In this document: positions 24,908 to 32,896 of the stretch, one piece after another
Layout: every line of letters starts with the position of its first letter
Position numbering within the stretch: the stretch's first letter is position 1
IMG/VR virus record: IMGVR_UViG_3300030114_000003
Location: 1 to 64,000 of that record
Origin: a virus
Length of the DNA: 64,000 nucleotides
Direction: 5' to 3' (one strand)
Notes under the pieces: model-generated
The model's database searches: none
What the model was told of the DNA's origin: nothing
Seen by the model: only the letters and a program-made list of their open reading frames with translations
Position numbers and translations under genes: made by a program

Positions 24908-25993
24908 TTAATTATTCTCTAACAAGAATATAGCTTCAATCCATTTTTTTGAATCGTTTGTATTTTTCAATTTAAAATAAGCAGAATAAGCTGTTATATC
25001 AAAATTCAATTTATTAGCATCTTCTAAAGTAATAGTAATCATATTATCTTCATCAGATTGATCTTTATGAAAATGATATGAATTTATATCACATAATATT
25101 CTGTTATTTTCTAGACTAGCAAAGCCTCTGTTATCAGAAATATATCTACTATTAAAAGTACATAATTTATTACGATTTTCTGAATATAATTTTATAGCTG
25201 AATTTATAACAGATGAGTCTATATCATTCATATCATCAAGACATATTAAAGGTATATTAGTTATTTGTGGATCAGGTTCATCTTCAACTATATTATTTTC
25301 TTGTATATTCTTTAGAAATACTTTTAAATGAATATACATATCTTCATTAGATATTCTTTTAGATATAGAAAGTATCTCTCTACATTCATCTAATATTCTA
25401 ATTCCATGCATAATATATTGAACTACGTATTCTTTTCCATCCAATATTATTTTCATTATTCGATCATTAATATCATATTGAATATGACCTTTGTCTTCTG
25501 GGATAAATTTTTCTTTAACAACCAAATTATACCAGTTAGGTATGAATGATATATCTAACCCACTAGGTGTATACTCATCTCCAGTATTGTAGAAATATTT
25601 ATGTGTTGTAATTAAATCAGGTCCAATGAATTCTATATGAGTAATCAATTGACCATTTATATGTAAAGGTGATATATTAGTTGTATTTACACTTGTTGGA
25701 CTATTTAGAGTAACCTCAGTTGAAGTGAAATTATATAAATTACTAGTACTTCCATGAATACATGTTTCTATTTCATGAATAGGTATAAATTTTACATTCT
25801 TCTTTTCAACTGCAATACTCATAGCATCGTCCATTGACAAATATGATAAACTTAGATCTTTTATCTCTTCTTCGGTAAACAATTGTTCATATATATCTTT
25901 AGGTGTACCTACATCTGTTAAAAATTCTGAGTTTTCTCTATCTTCTAATTGATATCTAACTACAGGATTCATAACTTGTTTTACTTCTGACAT
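24908..25993 (-). CDS. Unknown protein, 361 aa
   Basis: ATG at 25993 behind AAGGGGG, with its start touching the stop of the upstream gene (25995). Mixed alpha/beta with many acidic residues; histidines in YHFHKDQSDE are notable but isolated. The first half is beta-rich (TEVTLNSPTSVNTTNISPL). Could be a structural or moron protein. No recognised family. Confidence 0.65.
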   Translation of the reverse strand: MSEVKQVMNPVVRYQLEDRENSEFLTDVGTPKDIYEQLFTEEEIKDLSLSYLSMDDAMSIAVEKKNVKFIPIHEIETCIHGSTSNLYNFTSTEVTLNSPTSVNTTNISPLHINGQLITHIEFIGPDLITTHKYFYNTGDEYTPSGLDISFIPNWYNLVVKEKFIPEDKGHIQYDINDRIMKIILDGKEYVVQYIMHGIRILDECREILSISKRISNEDMYIHLKVFLKNIQENNIVEDEPDPQITNIPLICLDDMNDIDSSVINSAIKLYSENRNKLCTFNSRYISDNRGFASLENNRILCDINSYHFHKDQSDEDNMITITLEDANKLNFDITAYSAYFKLKNTNDSKKWIEAIFLLENN

Positions 25994-25994
25994 A

Positions 25995-26309
25995 TTATTT
26001 GTCCCCCTTCTTATTTTCTTCGAATTGTTTTCTTACAGGATGATCTTTATCAAACATTGGTCTGAACCAAGCTTCAGGTAATGTATCTTTTATCCATTCT
26101 AATGCGATTGGTTCTATTGCTATAGATAATACCACTGACATTGTAGGTGGATAATCTTCGACTTTATCATCCCATCTACCATTCATTGCATTATTAGCAC
26201 TATCTTTATTTTTACTATCTATAACTACTCTATTCATAACTTCTGTTGCTTGAATATCAAACATACCTTTACTTACTAAATCTTTAATTCCAAATTCATA
26301 AAATGTCAT
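25995..26309 (-). CDS. Small unknown protein, 104 aa
   Basis: ATG at 26309 behind GGAGGTAG. Soluble and acidic, with tryptophan-rich C-terminal part (LEWIKDTLPEAWFRPMF). Close to both neighbours (2 and 6 base gaps), so part of one translational unit. Function unknown. Confidence 0.6.
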   Translation of the reverse strand: MTFYEFGIKDLVSKGMFDIQATEVMNRVVIDSKNKDSANNAMNGRWDDKVEDYPPTMSVVLSIAIEPIALEWIKDTLPEAWFRPMFDKDHPVRKQFEENKKGDK

Positions 26310-26315
26310 TATAAT

Positions 26316-26900
26316 CTACCTCCATTTTAATTTAAATATACTTTCTTTAATAGCTTTTGGTTCTGGTGCTTTAGGTTTTGGTGGTGCTAATTTTTCTATA
26401 TTTGATTTAATTAATCTTCTATTTTTATCTATTAATTCAGCAGCTTTTTTTAAACATTCCTTATTAAAACCATTATAATCATCACATTTAATATGAAACT
26501 TTTCTAAGTCATGTCCAATAATATCTTCGTCATCTAGTATAATTATATTAGATAATCTAATATCAATATAATTATCTGTTATAAATTTATGTATCTCATC
26601 AGCTCTTGATGATTTACTTAAGTCTGGAGTTTCATATAGTTTATCAAATATGATATTATATAATTCTAAATTTAATTCTATATCTTTTAAACCAGTATTA
26701 CTATTTCTCCATGATGAAGATATACATATCTTAGGATTATTCATATATGACATTAATAGTTTTAAGTTTTTCATACATATAGGATCAAAATTTAAGTCTG
26801 CATCTTCATGAGCACATTCATGATTTTTTACTTGATAATCTATAAATCTAAAGGTACTAAGTACTCCATCTATGTCTAAGAATATATAATTGCCTACCAT
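26316..26900 (-). CDS. HAD-fold phosphatase-like protein (RNA-repair-type HAD)
   Basis: 194 residues; ATG at 26900 overlaps the end of the upstream gene. HAD motif I FLDIDGVL with the nucleophile and general-acid aspartates at 9 and 11, motif II ISSSWR at 60-65, and acidic motif IV ILDDED at 121-126. The DIDGVL...SSSWR pairing is that of the HAD domains found in Swiss-army-knife RNA-repair proteins and their stand-alone phage relatives. Likely removes a phosphate from a nucleic-acid end or small molecule. A proline/lysine linker (APPKPKAPEPKA) near the C-terminus precedes a final strand SIFKLKWR. Confidence 0.75.
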   Translation of the reverse strand: MVGNYIFLDIDGVLSTFRFIDYQVKNHECAHEDADLNFDPICMKNLKLLMSYMNNPKICISSSWRNSNTGLKDIELNLELYNIIFDKLYETPDLSKSSRADEIHKFITDNYIDIRLSNIIILDDEDIIGHDLEKFHIKCDDYNGFNKECLKKAAELIDKNRRLIKSNIEKLAPPKPKAPEPKAIKESIFKLKWR

Positions 26901-27496
26901 TGTTCATCAACCTTACTTAATGTCCAATGTCCATTTGAATCGTATTTCTTAAATTGTTTATCTTTAGTGTTTATGCAATAAGCAGGCATACTACAAGATC
27001 TTATATTTTTTGTAGCATATAATATTGAATGGAATAATGCTTTTTCTATATCTTGTATATTTGAATTTTGAAATGCTGCTTCTGCTCTTGTACAACCAGA
27101 ACCTATAGATTGATACTCTCTTATTTTTATTACGTTAAAATATGATGTTATGTAATATAAGTCTTCTTTATATCCTACTAGAATATCAGCTAAATCATTT
27201 TCAGATAAATTATTATTTTTGACTAATTGTTTGATTGCTGGACATAATTGATTTACCATAAAATCAATATCAATAGTCAAATTATTATCTTCAATATCTT
27301 TTTGTGATGGAAAATGTAATTGTCTTTTTAATGATTGTATCATAGTTAATGAACCAGCACTTCCAATTACAAAATCATTAGAAGTCCAAATTTTATTAAT
27401 TTCATATGCAATACTTTCGCCTCTACTAACCATTGAATCACCCATGATATGTACCGTTTTGCTTCTCTTGTCTACTACTCCTAAAATTACTGTCAT
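26894..27496 (-). CDS. Proteasome/HslV-like Ntn hydrolase
   Basis: 200 residues, ATG at 27496 behind GAGGAG. After removal of Met the chain would start with threonine (TVILGVV), the catalytic residue of T1 peptidases. The aspartate in IMGDSMVSRGE (D20) and lysine in YEINKIW (K35) match the Asp17/Lys33 pair of HslV and proteasome beta subunits, and GSAGSLTMIQSLKRQL and SIGSGCTRAEAAF match the conserved glycine turns. It may degrade proteins inside an oligomeric ring. No HslU or ClpX-type unfoldase is adjacent, but BCS1-like ATPases lie elsewhere in the window; partnership is speculative. Confidence 0.75.
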   Translation of the reverse strand: MTVILGVVDKRSKTVHIMGDSMVSRGESIAYEINKIWTSNDFVIGSAGSLTMIQSLKRQLHFPSQKDIEDNNLTIDIDFMVNQLCPAIKQLVKNNNLSENDLADILVGYKEDLYYITSYFNVIKIREYQSIGSGCTRAEAAFQNSNIQDIEKALFHSILYATKNIRSCSMPAYCINTKDKQFKKYDSNGHWTLSKVDEQW

Positions 27497-27553
27497 TTTA
27501 ATCGTCTCCTCTTCATTATAATTTATTTATATACAATATACTGTTTACAATAC

Positions 27554-27570
27554 TATAATATACAATTATA
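27554..27570 (-). promoter_or_regulatory. Repeated AT-rich promoter-like element
   Basis: Minus-strand TATAATTGTATATTATA, about 58 bases upstream of the Ntn hydrolase start and just after the terminator at 27591-27613. Confidence 0.65.
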
Positions 27571-27590
27571 AATAAATTTGATATAAAATA

Positions 27591-27613
27591 TAAAGGAGTT
27601 AAATACTCCTTTA
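27591..27613 (-). terminator. Intrinsic terminator, leftward
   Basis: Hairpin TAAAGGAGT / ACTCCTTTA with a 5-base loop, leftward tail TATTTTATAT. Ends the unit stopping at 27619. Confidence 0.75.
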
Positions 27614-27618
27614 TATAG

Positions 27619-28032
27619 TTATTTGGGTTTAGACCATTCTTTTATATCTTCTTCTGTAAATTCATCTATTGTTTTTTCAATCTTCATATCATTATCCATG
27701 ATAAATCTTATGTAATTATTATAAGATTGTATTAATTCTACCATCTCTAATGAGTAATCTTGTATTTCTTTAGTTACTCTTCTTAGATTATATCTATCCT
27801 TATTTACTAATTCTTTAGTACTTATATATAGTTCTTCTGATATATTTTGTAATGTTTTTATTATAGGCATTACTCCATTAGGTTTAGGTAATCTTGTTTC
27901 TTCTACTTTTAATGTAAGTGATAATGTTTTTAATCTACTTGTAGATTTTATTTCATGAGTATTGTTTTCTGATACTTTATGTAATATTCTGTTTTGTTCT
28001 GATATGGATTTTAATAAATCATTTTTATTCAT
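27619..28032 (-). CDS. Small helical protein, 137 aa
   Basis: ATG at 28032, with GGGG about nine bases upstream. Entirely helical and rich in heptad-like patterns (SISEQNRILHKVSENN); acidic tail DEFTEEDIKEWSKPK. No membrane segment. Function unknown; first gene after a 200-base AT-rich gap that contains nothing I can name. Confidence 0.6.
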   Translation of the reverse strand: MNKNDLLKSISEQNRILHKVSENNTHEIKSTSRLKTLSLTLKVEETRLPKPNGVMPIIKTLQNISEELYISTKELVNKDRYNLRRVTKEIQDYSLEMVELIQSYNNYIRFIMDNDMKIEKTIDEFTEEDIKEWSKPK

Positions 28033-28202
28033 TTATATACCCCATTTACATTTTATATTGATACTCCCTTCTTGTCTGTTCTTATCAGTTATCTACGATT
28101 ATTAGTTCTTATTTATAATTACGAATCTAATTATGGATTTATTTCTTTTAAATTAATGTGAATTACGTAATTATTTTTTATTATATTTAACCAGTTTATG
28201 AA

Positions 28203-28226
28203 ATATAAGGGATTAATCCCTTATAT
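28203..28226 (-). terminator. Hairpin, probable terminator after macrodomain gene
   Basis: Near-perfect palindrome ATATAAGGGA TTAA TCCCTTATAT (28203-28226), directly after the TAA of the macrodomain gene (28232-28234). The leftward U-tract (TTTCAT) is weak, so termination efficiency is uncertain. Confidence 0.6.
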
Positions 28227-28231
28227 TGTAT

Positions 28232-28687
28232 TTATGGATGGTATTTATATATTACTACATTATATGGAAAATCCTCTGCTAATATTTCAATTATATTATA
28301 TAGCTTCTTCCAATCTCCTCCACCATTATCACATCCAATTAGATAAGGTATTGCTATATCACAATTAGCATTTAGAAATAATCTTGTAAAACCTCTTATT
28401 AATGCATTATAATTAGTATATTTTTTATCATTACCATAAAAATCTTAACCAAATAAATTAGCTACAAATTTAGTATTATTAACAGATACTAATTGACATA
28501 TACCTAATAATGGTTTATTCTCTTTATAATGCTTTTCACATAGTCTCATATAATCATTATACACCACTGGATACCTATCTTTCATTTCTAATGCCAACCC
28601 ACTACCCATTTTTGCTTGCGTATTTACTTGATGGCAAATTATATTTTCCTTTGCATTGAATATAGAATCCTCTACAATTCTTATCAA
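28232..28687 (-). pseudogene. Macrodomain protein interrupted by in-frame TAA
   Basis: TTG start at 28687 behind AGAGGTG. 80 residues read MIRIVEDSIFNAKENIICHQ ... MGSGLALEMKDRYP ... FVANLFG, then TAA (28445-28447), then the same frame continues DFYGNDKKYTNYNALIRGF ... IAIPYLIGCDNGGGDWKKLY ... VVIYKYHP to TAA at 28232. This is a complete ALC1/TARG1-type macrodomain (about 150 residues), which hydrolyses or binds ADP-ribose. In relatives the interrupted position is glutamine (NLFGQ), so a single CAA-to-TAA change explains it. The frame downstream is intact, so the lesion is recent, or the stop is read through. Such domains can counter ADP-ribosylation-based defence. Confidence 0.85.
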
Positions 28688-28705
28688 AATTTTACACCTC
28701 TTTCT

Positions 28706-29497
28706 TTATACTGATACTGGCATTTTTATTGCACTATGATGTTTATAATCTATAAGTTTTACATCGTCTGATGTAAAATCATAAAAATCTTTTATTTCTG
28801 GATTTATCCAAAATGTAGGACTATTATATAAATCATTCTTTCTAGATAATTGCTCATTCATTCCATCTATTTGATTTTCATAAATGTGAGCATTATTTAT
28901 TACGTGAGTAAACAATCCAACTTTTAGACCTGTTACTTGAGCTAACATATGTACAAGTACAGCATATTGAGTTGTGTTAAATGGTAAACCTAATGGTGTA
29001 TCTGCACTACGTTGTATTAGCATACAGTTTAATCTTCCATCAGTAACATCCCATAAGGTTTGGAAACAGCATGGATATAGAGCACCTTTATCTAAGTGTG
29101 GTATTTGCCATAAATTTATCATCATTCTTCTATCTTGTGGATTATTTTTTAAAGCATCTATAAGTGTATCTATTTGATTATATTTCTTAACAATCCATCC
29201 ATAACTTTCTCCTATAGTACCATCTTCCATTTCCCACTCATTCCATATATTAACATTTTGATCTTTTAGTTCTTGTACTATATTAGATTGATCTTTAAAA
29301 ATCCATAGAAGCTCTTTAACAGCAGTTTTAAATGCAACGAATTTAGATGTTAATATAGGAAATTCATTTTCTAAATTAACTTGTATAATTTGATGTGGTA
29401 ATTTATATGTAGAGACCCCAGTTCTATTATTATCATAATATCCATCTTTTAAAATGTTTTCTGATAGTTCTAAATATTGTTCTTCATATGATTTCAT
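28706..29497 (-). CDS. thyA: Thymidylate synthase (ThyA type)
   Basis: 263 residues. Start at 29497 ([19 protein letters not shown]) behind ATGAGGAATT; an earlier ATG at 29542 lies inside the neighbouring methyltransferase frame. Makes dTMP from dUMP with methylene-tetrahydrofolate. Active-site cysteine C143 in [12 protein letters not shown] (the residue after it is cysteine instead of the usual histidine), phosphate-binding [13 protein letters not shown] at 162-174, and dUMP-contacting [12 protein letters not shown]. Size matches E. coli ThyA (264). With nrdD it supplies nucleotides for phage DNA. It is read after the damaged methyltransferase and lies 18 bases above the macrodomain start. 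Confidence 0.95.
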   Translation of the reverse strand: MKSYEEQYLELSENILKDGYYDNNRTGVSTYKLPHQIIQVNLENEFPILTSKFVAFKTAVKELLWIFKDQSNIVQELKDQNVNIWNEWEMEDGTIGESYGWIVKKYNQIDTLIDALKNNPQDRRMMINLWQIPHLDKGALYPCCFQTLWDVTDGRLNCMLIQRSADTPLGLPFNTTQYAVLVHMLAQVTGLKVGLFTHVINNAHIYENQIDGMNEQLSRKNDLYNSPTFWINPEIKDFYDFTSDDVKLIDYKHHSAIKMPVSV

Positions 29498-29514
29498 TTT
29501 TAATTCCTCATTTC

Positions 29515-30032
29515 TTATATTATTTTTTGTTCTACTGTACATATTGTATCATAATGATTCCCACCATGACACCATGACTGACCATTAATATTTCTATAAT
29601 TTCAAAACCTCTGACCTTTCCCACACCACAACTATTCCAACCAAAAGAAATAACTATAGCACCTTTTGTTGTAACTCTTGCTATCTCTTTTTTCTGCTCA
29701 CTCCAATAACTAGATTGAGTTGTAGTTTTATCTACACTCATTCCTAATTTCTTGTAAGATTCAGACACTTGCCTAGATGAATAAGGTGGATCGTATAGTA
29801 CCATATCAACTGAATCTGATGGTATTATTTTTAAGAAATCTACAGCATCTTTATTAAATATAGTATCATATTGAGGATCTAGATCGTTTGTTATATTTGC
29901 TATAGTATTTTTATTAGCAAAAGGATCTATAACCACCTCTTTACCAATTATATATTTTGAAATTAATTGTTTTATAGGTAGAATTTCAAAAGTATTTTTA
30001 GATGGCATATTCCAAACTCTATTTATTAACAT
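29515..30032 (-). pseudogene. Adenine DNA methyltransferase-like gene with 8-bp duplication frameshift
   Basis: ATG at 30032 behind GGAGAGGAGGG. Residues 81-84 are DPPY, catalytic motif IV of N6-adenine methyltransferases; VIDPFANKN (34-42) fits the motif I area and SVDMVLYDPPYSSRQVSESY is typical of phage orphan enzymes. As sequenced, the frame goes off after SHG and ends with [12 protein letters not shown] at 29532. Deleting one copy of the 8-bp tandem repeat at 29563-29578 restores [18 protein letters not shown] and a stop at 29515. In related enzymes I recall that HGGxHxDT ending, so the duplication is the lesion. Whether the truncated enzyme works is unknown. Confidence 0.8.
29563..29578. 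repeat. 8-bp tandem duplication inside methyltransferase gene
   Basis: ACCATGAC occurs twice in direct succession on the plus strand. The extra 8 bases shift the reading frame of the methyltransferase C-terminus; removal restores it exactly. Confidence 0.85.
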
Positions 30033-30085
30033 ATTAAATCCCTCCTCTCCCTAATACAAAGTTTATGTCTATGTAATATAAAAAA

Positions 30086-30110
30086 TAATAGGGGAACAAC
30101 TCCCCTATTA
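30086..30110 (-). terminator. Intrinsic terminator, leftward
   Basis: Hairpin TAATAGGGGA / TCCCCTATTA (30086-30095, 30101-30110) followed leftward by TTTTTATATTAC. Ends the unit stopping at 30113. Confidence 0.85.
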
Positions 30111-30112
30111 AG

Positions 30113-30655
30113 TTAAAATAATATATCTTCTATTTTCATTGAATCTTTTCCTCCGAATGTATTCAAAGTATTATAAGTTGAATCTTTATTGAAGAAATTA
30201 AATCTTTTTAATTCAACTCTTTGTTTAATCTCAAATAACGTTTGTAAATCATACTTTAATAAGTCTTTGTATTTATTTAATAAATCATTTTTATTATTAT
30301 TATATTCATCATTCAACTTCTTCAAATCTTCATTATATTTTATTTCATTGATAGCTCCTTCACATAAACAACAAGATCCTATTGTTGTGTATATATCTTC
30401 TTTAGATTGAATAGTAAGTTTAATGTTACCACAATATGGACATCTCTCAGTATCATTCATAATTACAGACTTAGTGGATTTTAAATTACTATTCAAAGAA
30501 TCGTAATAATATTCATATACTACTGTTCCATCTACATAATCATGGCTCATTTTAAAATAACTAATAATATTATCATTAGGAATAAGTTTATCTTCATCTT
30601 TACAAGATTTACATTCTTTTTGATTTACACAGAATATACATAAATTTTTACTCAT
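30113..30655 (-). CDS. Zinc-ribbon protein, 180 aa
   Basis: ATG at 30655 behind GAGGGGATG. Three cysteine clusters: CIFCVNQKECKSC near the N-terminus, CPYCGN at about 70 and CCLCEG at about 94, i.e. probable zinc-binding treble. The remainder is a coiled coil (NEIKYNEDLKKLNDEYNNN) and a helical tail. Likely nucleic-acid or protein binding; role unknown. It starts a small leftward unit after the genes at 30.7-32.8 kb. Confidence 0.65.
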   Translation of the reverse strand: MSKNLCIFCVNQKECKSCKDEDKLIPNDNIISYFKMSHDYVDGTVVYEYYYDSLNSNLKSTKSVIMNDTERCPYCGNIKLTIQSKEDIYTTIGSCCLCEGAINEIKYNEDLKKLNDEYNNNKNDLLNKYKDLLKYDLQTLFEIKQRVELKRFNFFNKDSTYNTLNTFGGKDSMKIEDILF

Positions 30656-30672
30656 ATTTAATTCATCCCCTC

Positions 30673-31194
30673 TTATTTACATTTCTTTTCTGCTAAAGTT
30701 ACATAAATTTCTTTAGTCTTATCATCTATTTCTTCTGACTTTTTTATTTGAAATTTTATTTTATTCTTTATAGATAAACCTCTAGTATCTATAAATAACC
30801 CATCAATCAATTTTATATTACTTTCTCTATATTTATTATTACAACACTCCAATTCCAATACAAACTTTTGAAACTCTTGTTCATACTCCTCATATTTATT
30901 TTTCTTACACATAAATATACTTAAAGGATTCTTAAACTTTTCTGTTACTCCTTCAGTATCAAAGAATTGTTCTACATGATTATATTCATCTATTACAATA
31001 CATATGTTTAATAAATCCTCTATAGATATATCTCTAAATTCCTCTATAAATATTTTATGAGTAATATAATTATAAGTAACTCCTACATTAGTAATATTAG
31101 CTGGATTATTTGTTCCTATAAATATTTCTTTATCTTTATCTATTACTTTAAAACCATTATGTTTAAGATACGATATAAACTTTTTCTTATTCAT
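30673..31194 (-). CDS. Unknown protein, 173 aa
   Basis: I choose ATG at 31194 (MNKKKFISYLKHNGFKVIDK); a TTG four codons upstream is equally close to an AAGGAG. Alpha/beta, charged. The start (MNKKKFISYLKHNGFKV) looks like the first helix of small DNA-binding or toxin-like proteins, but nothing further supports that. Function unknown. Confidence 0.55.
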   Translation of the reverse strand: MNKKKFISYLKHNGFKVIDKDKEIFIGTNNPANITNVGVTYNYITHKIFIEEFRDISIEDLLNICIVIDEYNHVEQFFDTEGVTEKFKNPLSIFMCKKNKYEEYEQEFQKFVLELECCNNKYRESNIKLIDGLFIDTRGLSIKNKIKFQIKKSEEIDDKTKEIYVTLAEKKCK

Positions 31195-31220
31195 CTCTCC
31201 AATCAAACTCCTTATTTATT

Positions 31221-31535
31221 TTATCCTTTCCAAAATTCTGGTCTAATACTCTTATACATTTCTACTTTAAAATAATACTCTAATAATTTCACTATATCAT
31301 TTAACCTTTTCATCTCCTCTGCCATATCATTTATATCTGAAATAATATTAATACTAACACAAGATTTATTTAATATTATTTTATTAATATCAGAATTTGA
31401 ATTACTTATACTATAAGTATCAAGATATTTAGTATAATGTAAATTGTTCTTAATCAAATAATCTTCAAATGGTGAGTGTAATTTCACTATTTTTAATTTA
31501 TCGAAAATAGATTTAATAGATAAATCTTTATCCAT
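31221..31535 (-). CDS. Small unknown protein, 104 aa
   Basis: ATG at 31535 (MDKDLSIKSIFDKLKIV) with GAGGAGG nine bases upstream. That ribosome site lies in the last codons of the upstream gene, so the pair is coupled. Alpha/beta, no motif. Confidence 0.55.
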   Translation of the reverse strand: MDKDLSIKSIFDKLKIVKLHSPFEDYLIKNNLHYTKYLDTYSISNSNSDINKIILNKSCVSINIISDINDMAEEMKRLNDIVKLLEYYFKVEMYKSIRPEFWKG

Positions 31536-31536
31536 T

Positions 31537-31758
31537 TTATTCATCCTCCTCAATTTCATATTCGATTTTACCATTATCTATATCAAAAGCTTTATCTATT
31601 TCATTTTCCAATATCCTTTCAGTATCTAAAGATTCTAAATACTTTATACATTTTAATCTTCTTTCTTTGATAATATTATCTGTTTCATTTTTACAAACAT
31701 CTGGTGTTAATTGTTTAAAACTTCTGATTAGTTTTAATCTGTTTGTTGATAAAGTCAT
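31537..31758 (-). CDS. Small unknown protein, 73 aa
   Basis: ATG at 31758 behind AAAGGAG. Helical, acidic tail EYEIEEDE. Its last codons provide the ribosome site of the following gene. No family recognised. Confidence 0.6.
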   Translation of the reverse strand: MTLSTNRLKLIRSFKQLTPDVCKNETDNIIKERRLKCIKYLESLDTERILENEIDKAFDIDNGKIEYEIEEDE

Positions 31759-31779
31759 GTTTAAATCTCTCCTTTAAAT

Positions 31780-32379
31780 TTAATTTTTATTAAGATAATC
31801 TTCAAATTCTTCGTCGGTCATTTCTTTAGCAAGCAACATTTCAATTTTATCTTTATCTTCTTCTCTAGTATATTTTTCTATTATCTTTATAATATCAATA
31901 TAATCTTTCACTATATGTATATTCATTATATTAAATACCGCTTTATATTCATTTCCTATATAAAAATTTTGATGAATTAAATATCTATCCTTATCATTCT
32001 CTTTTATTAATTTAAAATCATAAGACATAAATTCATAACCAGATTCAGATAACGTATGCTTCCATTTATCCTCAATATTATTTATATAAATTTTATTTAT
32101 TTTAGATTTATATAAAACCTCACCATCATTACATATATATCTTTTTGATTCTAAATGTTTATCATTTATATAATCTTGATATCTTAATAATAAAGTGATA
32201 TTATTTGTATCTTCATTAATACCATCAATTGAATTATCTCCCTTATAATTATTAAACAACTTAGTTAAACCATCACCCTGAGTTATATTTCCAACTCTAC
32301 ACCATTTAGAAAATTTATTCTTTGTTTCTAAAGATAATCTTAAAGTCATTGATGTCATAATTTCTTTATTATTTTTCAT
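31780..32379 (-). CDS. Unknown protein, 199 aa
   Basis: ATG at 32379 behind AAAGGAG. The first 40 residues (MTSMTLRLSLETKNKFSKWC preceded by KNNKEI) resemble the ribbon-helix-helix start of Arc/MetJ-type regulators (SMTLRLSLETKNKF), so it may bind DNA as a dimer; the larger part is an unknown alpha/beta domain. An RHH-type regulator with an appended domain is the most economical reading; the RHH call is by pattern only. Confidence 0.5.
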   Translation of the reverse strand: MKNNKEIMTSMTLRLSLETKNKFSKWCRVGNITQGDGLTKLFNNYKGDNSIDGINEDTNNITLLLRYQDYINDKHLESKRYICNDGEVLYKSKINKIYINNIEDKWKHTLSESGYEFMSYDFKLIKENDKDRYLIHQNFYIGNEYKAVFNIMNIHIVKDYIDIIKIIEKYTREEDKDKIEMLLAKEMTDEEFEDYLNKN

Positions 32380-32380
32380 A

Positions 32381-32707
32381 TTAAATCTCTCCTTTATAAA
32401 ACCTAGTAAGTATTCTTTTTCTCACTCTTAATGTAGATAAAAATACAACTCCTATTCCTTTTTCATTATCTTTTAATATTTCTGTAGAGTATAAAAATCT
32501 ATAGTAATCACTTTCTAATAAATCAAAAATTGAAATATGTATTTTATATAATATGTAACAACGGTTGTCTTCTTCTAACTTGCATATCAAGATATTACCA
32601 TCAAATTTATTTCCTATCTCTGGTATTATAAAAATATTAACTTTATCTGTTTGATTATTCATATTAACAGTAAACAATCCAGTTCGTTTACCATCAACTA
32701 AAATCAT
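32381..32707 (-). CDS. Paralogue of 33711-34130, N-terminus on a separate frame
   Basis: 108 residues from ATG at 32707, whose ATG forms an ATGA overlap with the stop of a 30-residue frame upstream. The text VNIFIIPEIGNKFDGNILICKLEEDNRCYILYKI (cited in parts: ANIFII in the paralogue versus VNIFII here; ILICKLEEDNRC versus FIICKLEDDNKTC) matches the 140-residue protein at 33711 along the whole length, and the 30-residue frame supplies what would be the paralogue's N-terminus. Thus this may be a split gene. Confidence 0.6.
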   Translation of the reverse strand: MILVDGKRTGLFTVNMNNQTDKVNIFIIPEIGNKFDGNILICKLEEDNRCYILYKIHISIFDLLESDYYRFLYSTEILKDNEKGIGVVFLSTLRVRKRILTRFYKGEI

Positions 32708-32796
32708 AGAGTGGAATAACGCTCCTTCTGGTTTACTACCTTACCTATACCTATATCTTGTCTTTTTATATCTTTTAATAGTCTCTCGCAAATCAT
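32704..32796 (-). CDS. Short ORF, likely N-terminal part of the following gene
   Basis: 30 residues, ATG at 32796 behind AAAGGAGTG. It runs MICERLLKDIKRQDIGIGKV and ends RYSTL at TGA, overlapping the next ATG as ATGA. Joined across that point the two products line up with the N-terminus of the paralogue at 33711-34130 (MIKEVFPHKFEIIKGEEGN). A coupled two-gene arrangement is equally possible. Confidence 0.5.
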   Translation of the reverse strand: MICERLLKDIKRQDIGIGKVVNQKERYSTL

Positions 32797-32840
32797 TTAT
32801 AAACACTCCTTTATAATAATTTCTATATACTACTCATATA

Positions 32841-32858
32841 TATAATATATAATCATAA
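32841..32858 (-). promoter_or_regulatory. Repeated AT-rich promoter-like element (variant)
   Basis: Minus-strand TTATGATTATATATTATA, about 45 bases upstream of the 32796 start and next to the terminator at 32862-32886. Confidence 0.6.
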
Positions 32859-32861
32859 AAA

Positions 32862-32886
32862 AATTAGGAAGAATAAAATCCTCCTA
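32862..32886 (-). terminator. Intrinsic terminator, leftward
   Basis: Hairpin ATAGGAGGA / TCTTCCTAAT with a 6-base loop, followed leftward by TTTTTTTATG. Ends the 245-codon gene stopping at 32897. Confidence 0.75.
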
Positions 32887-32896
32887 TGTAATAATA

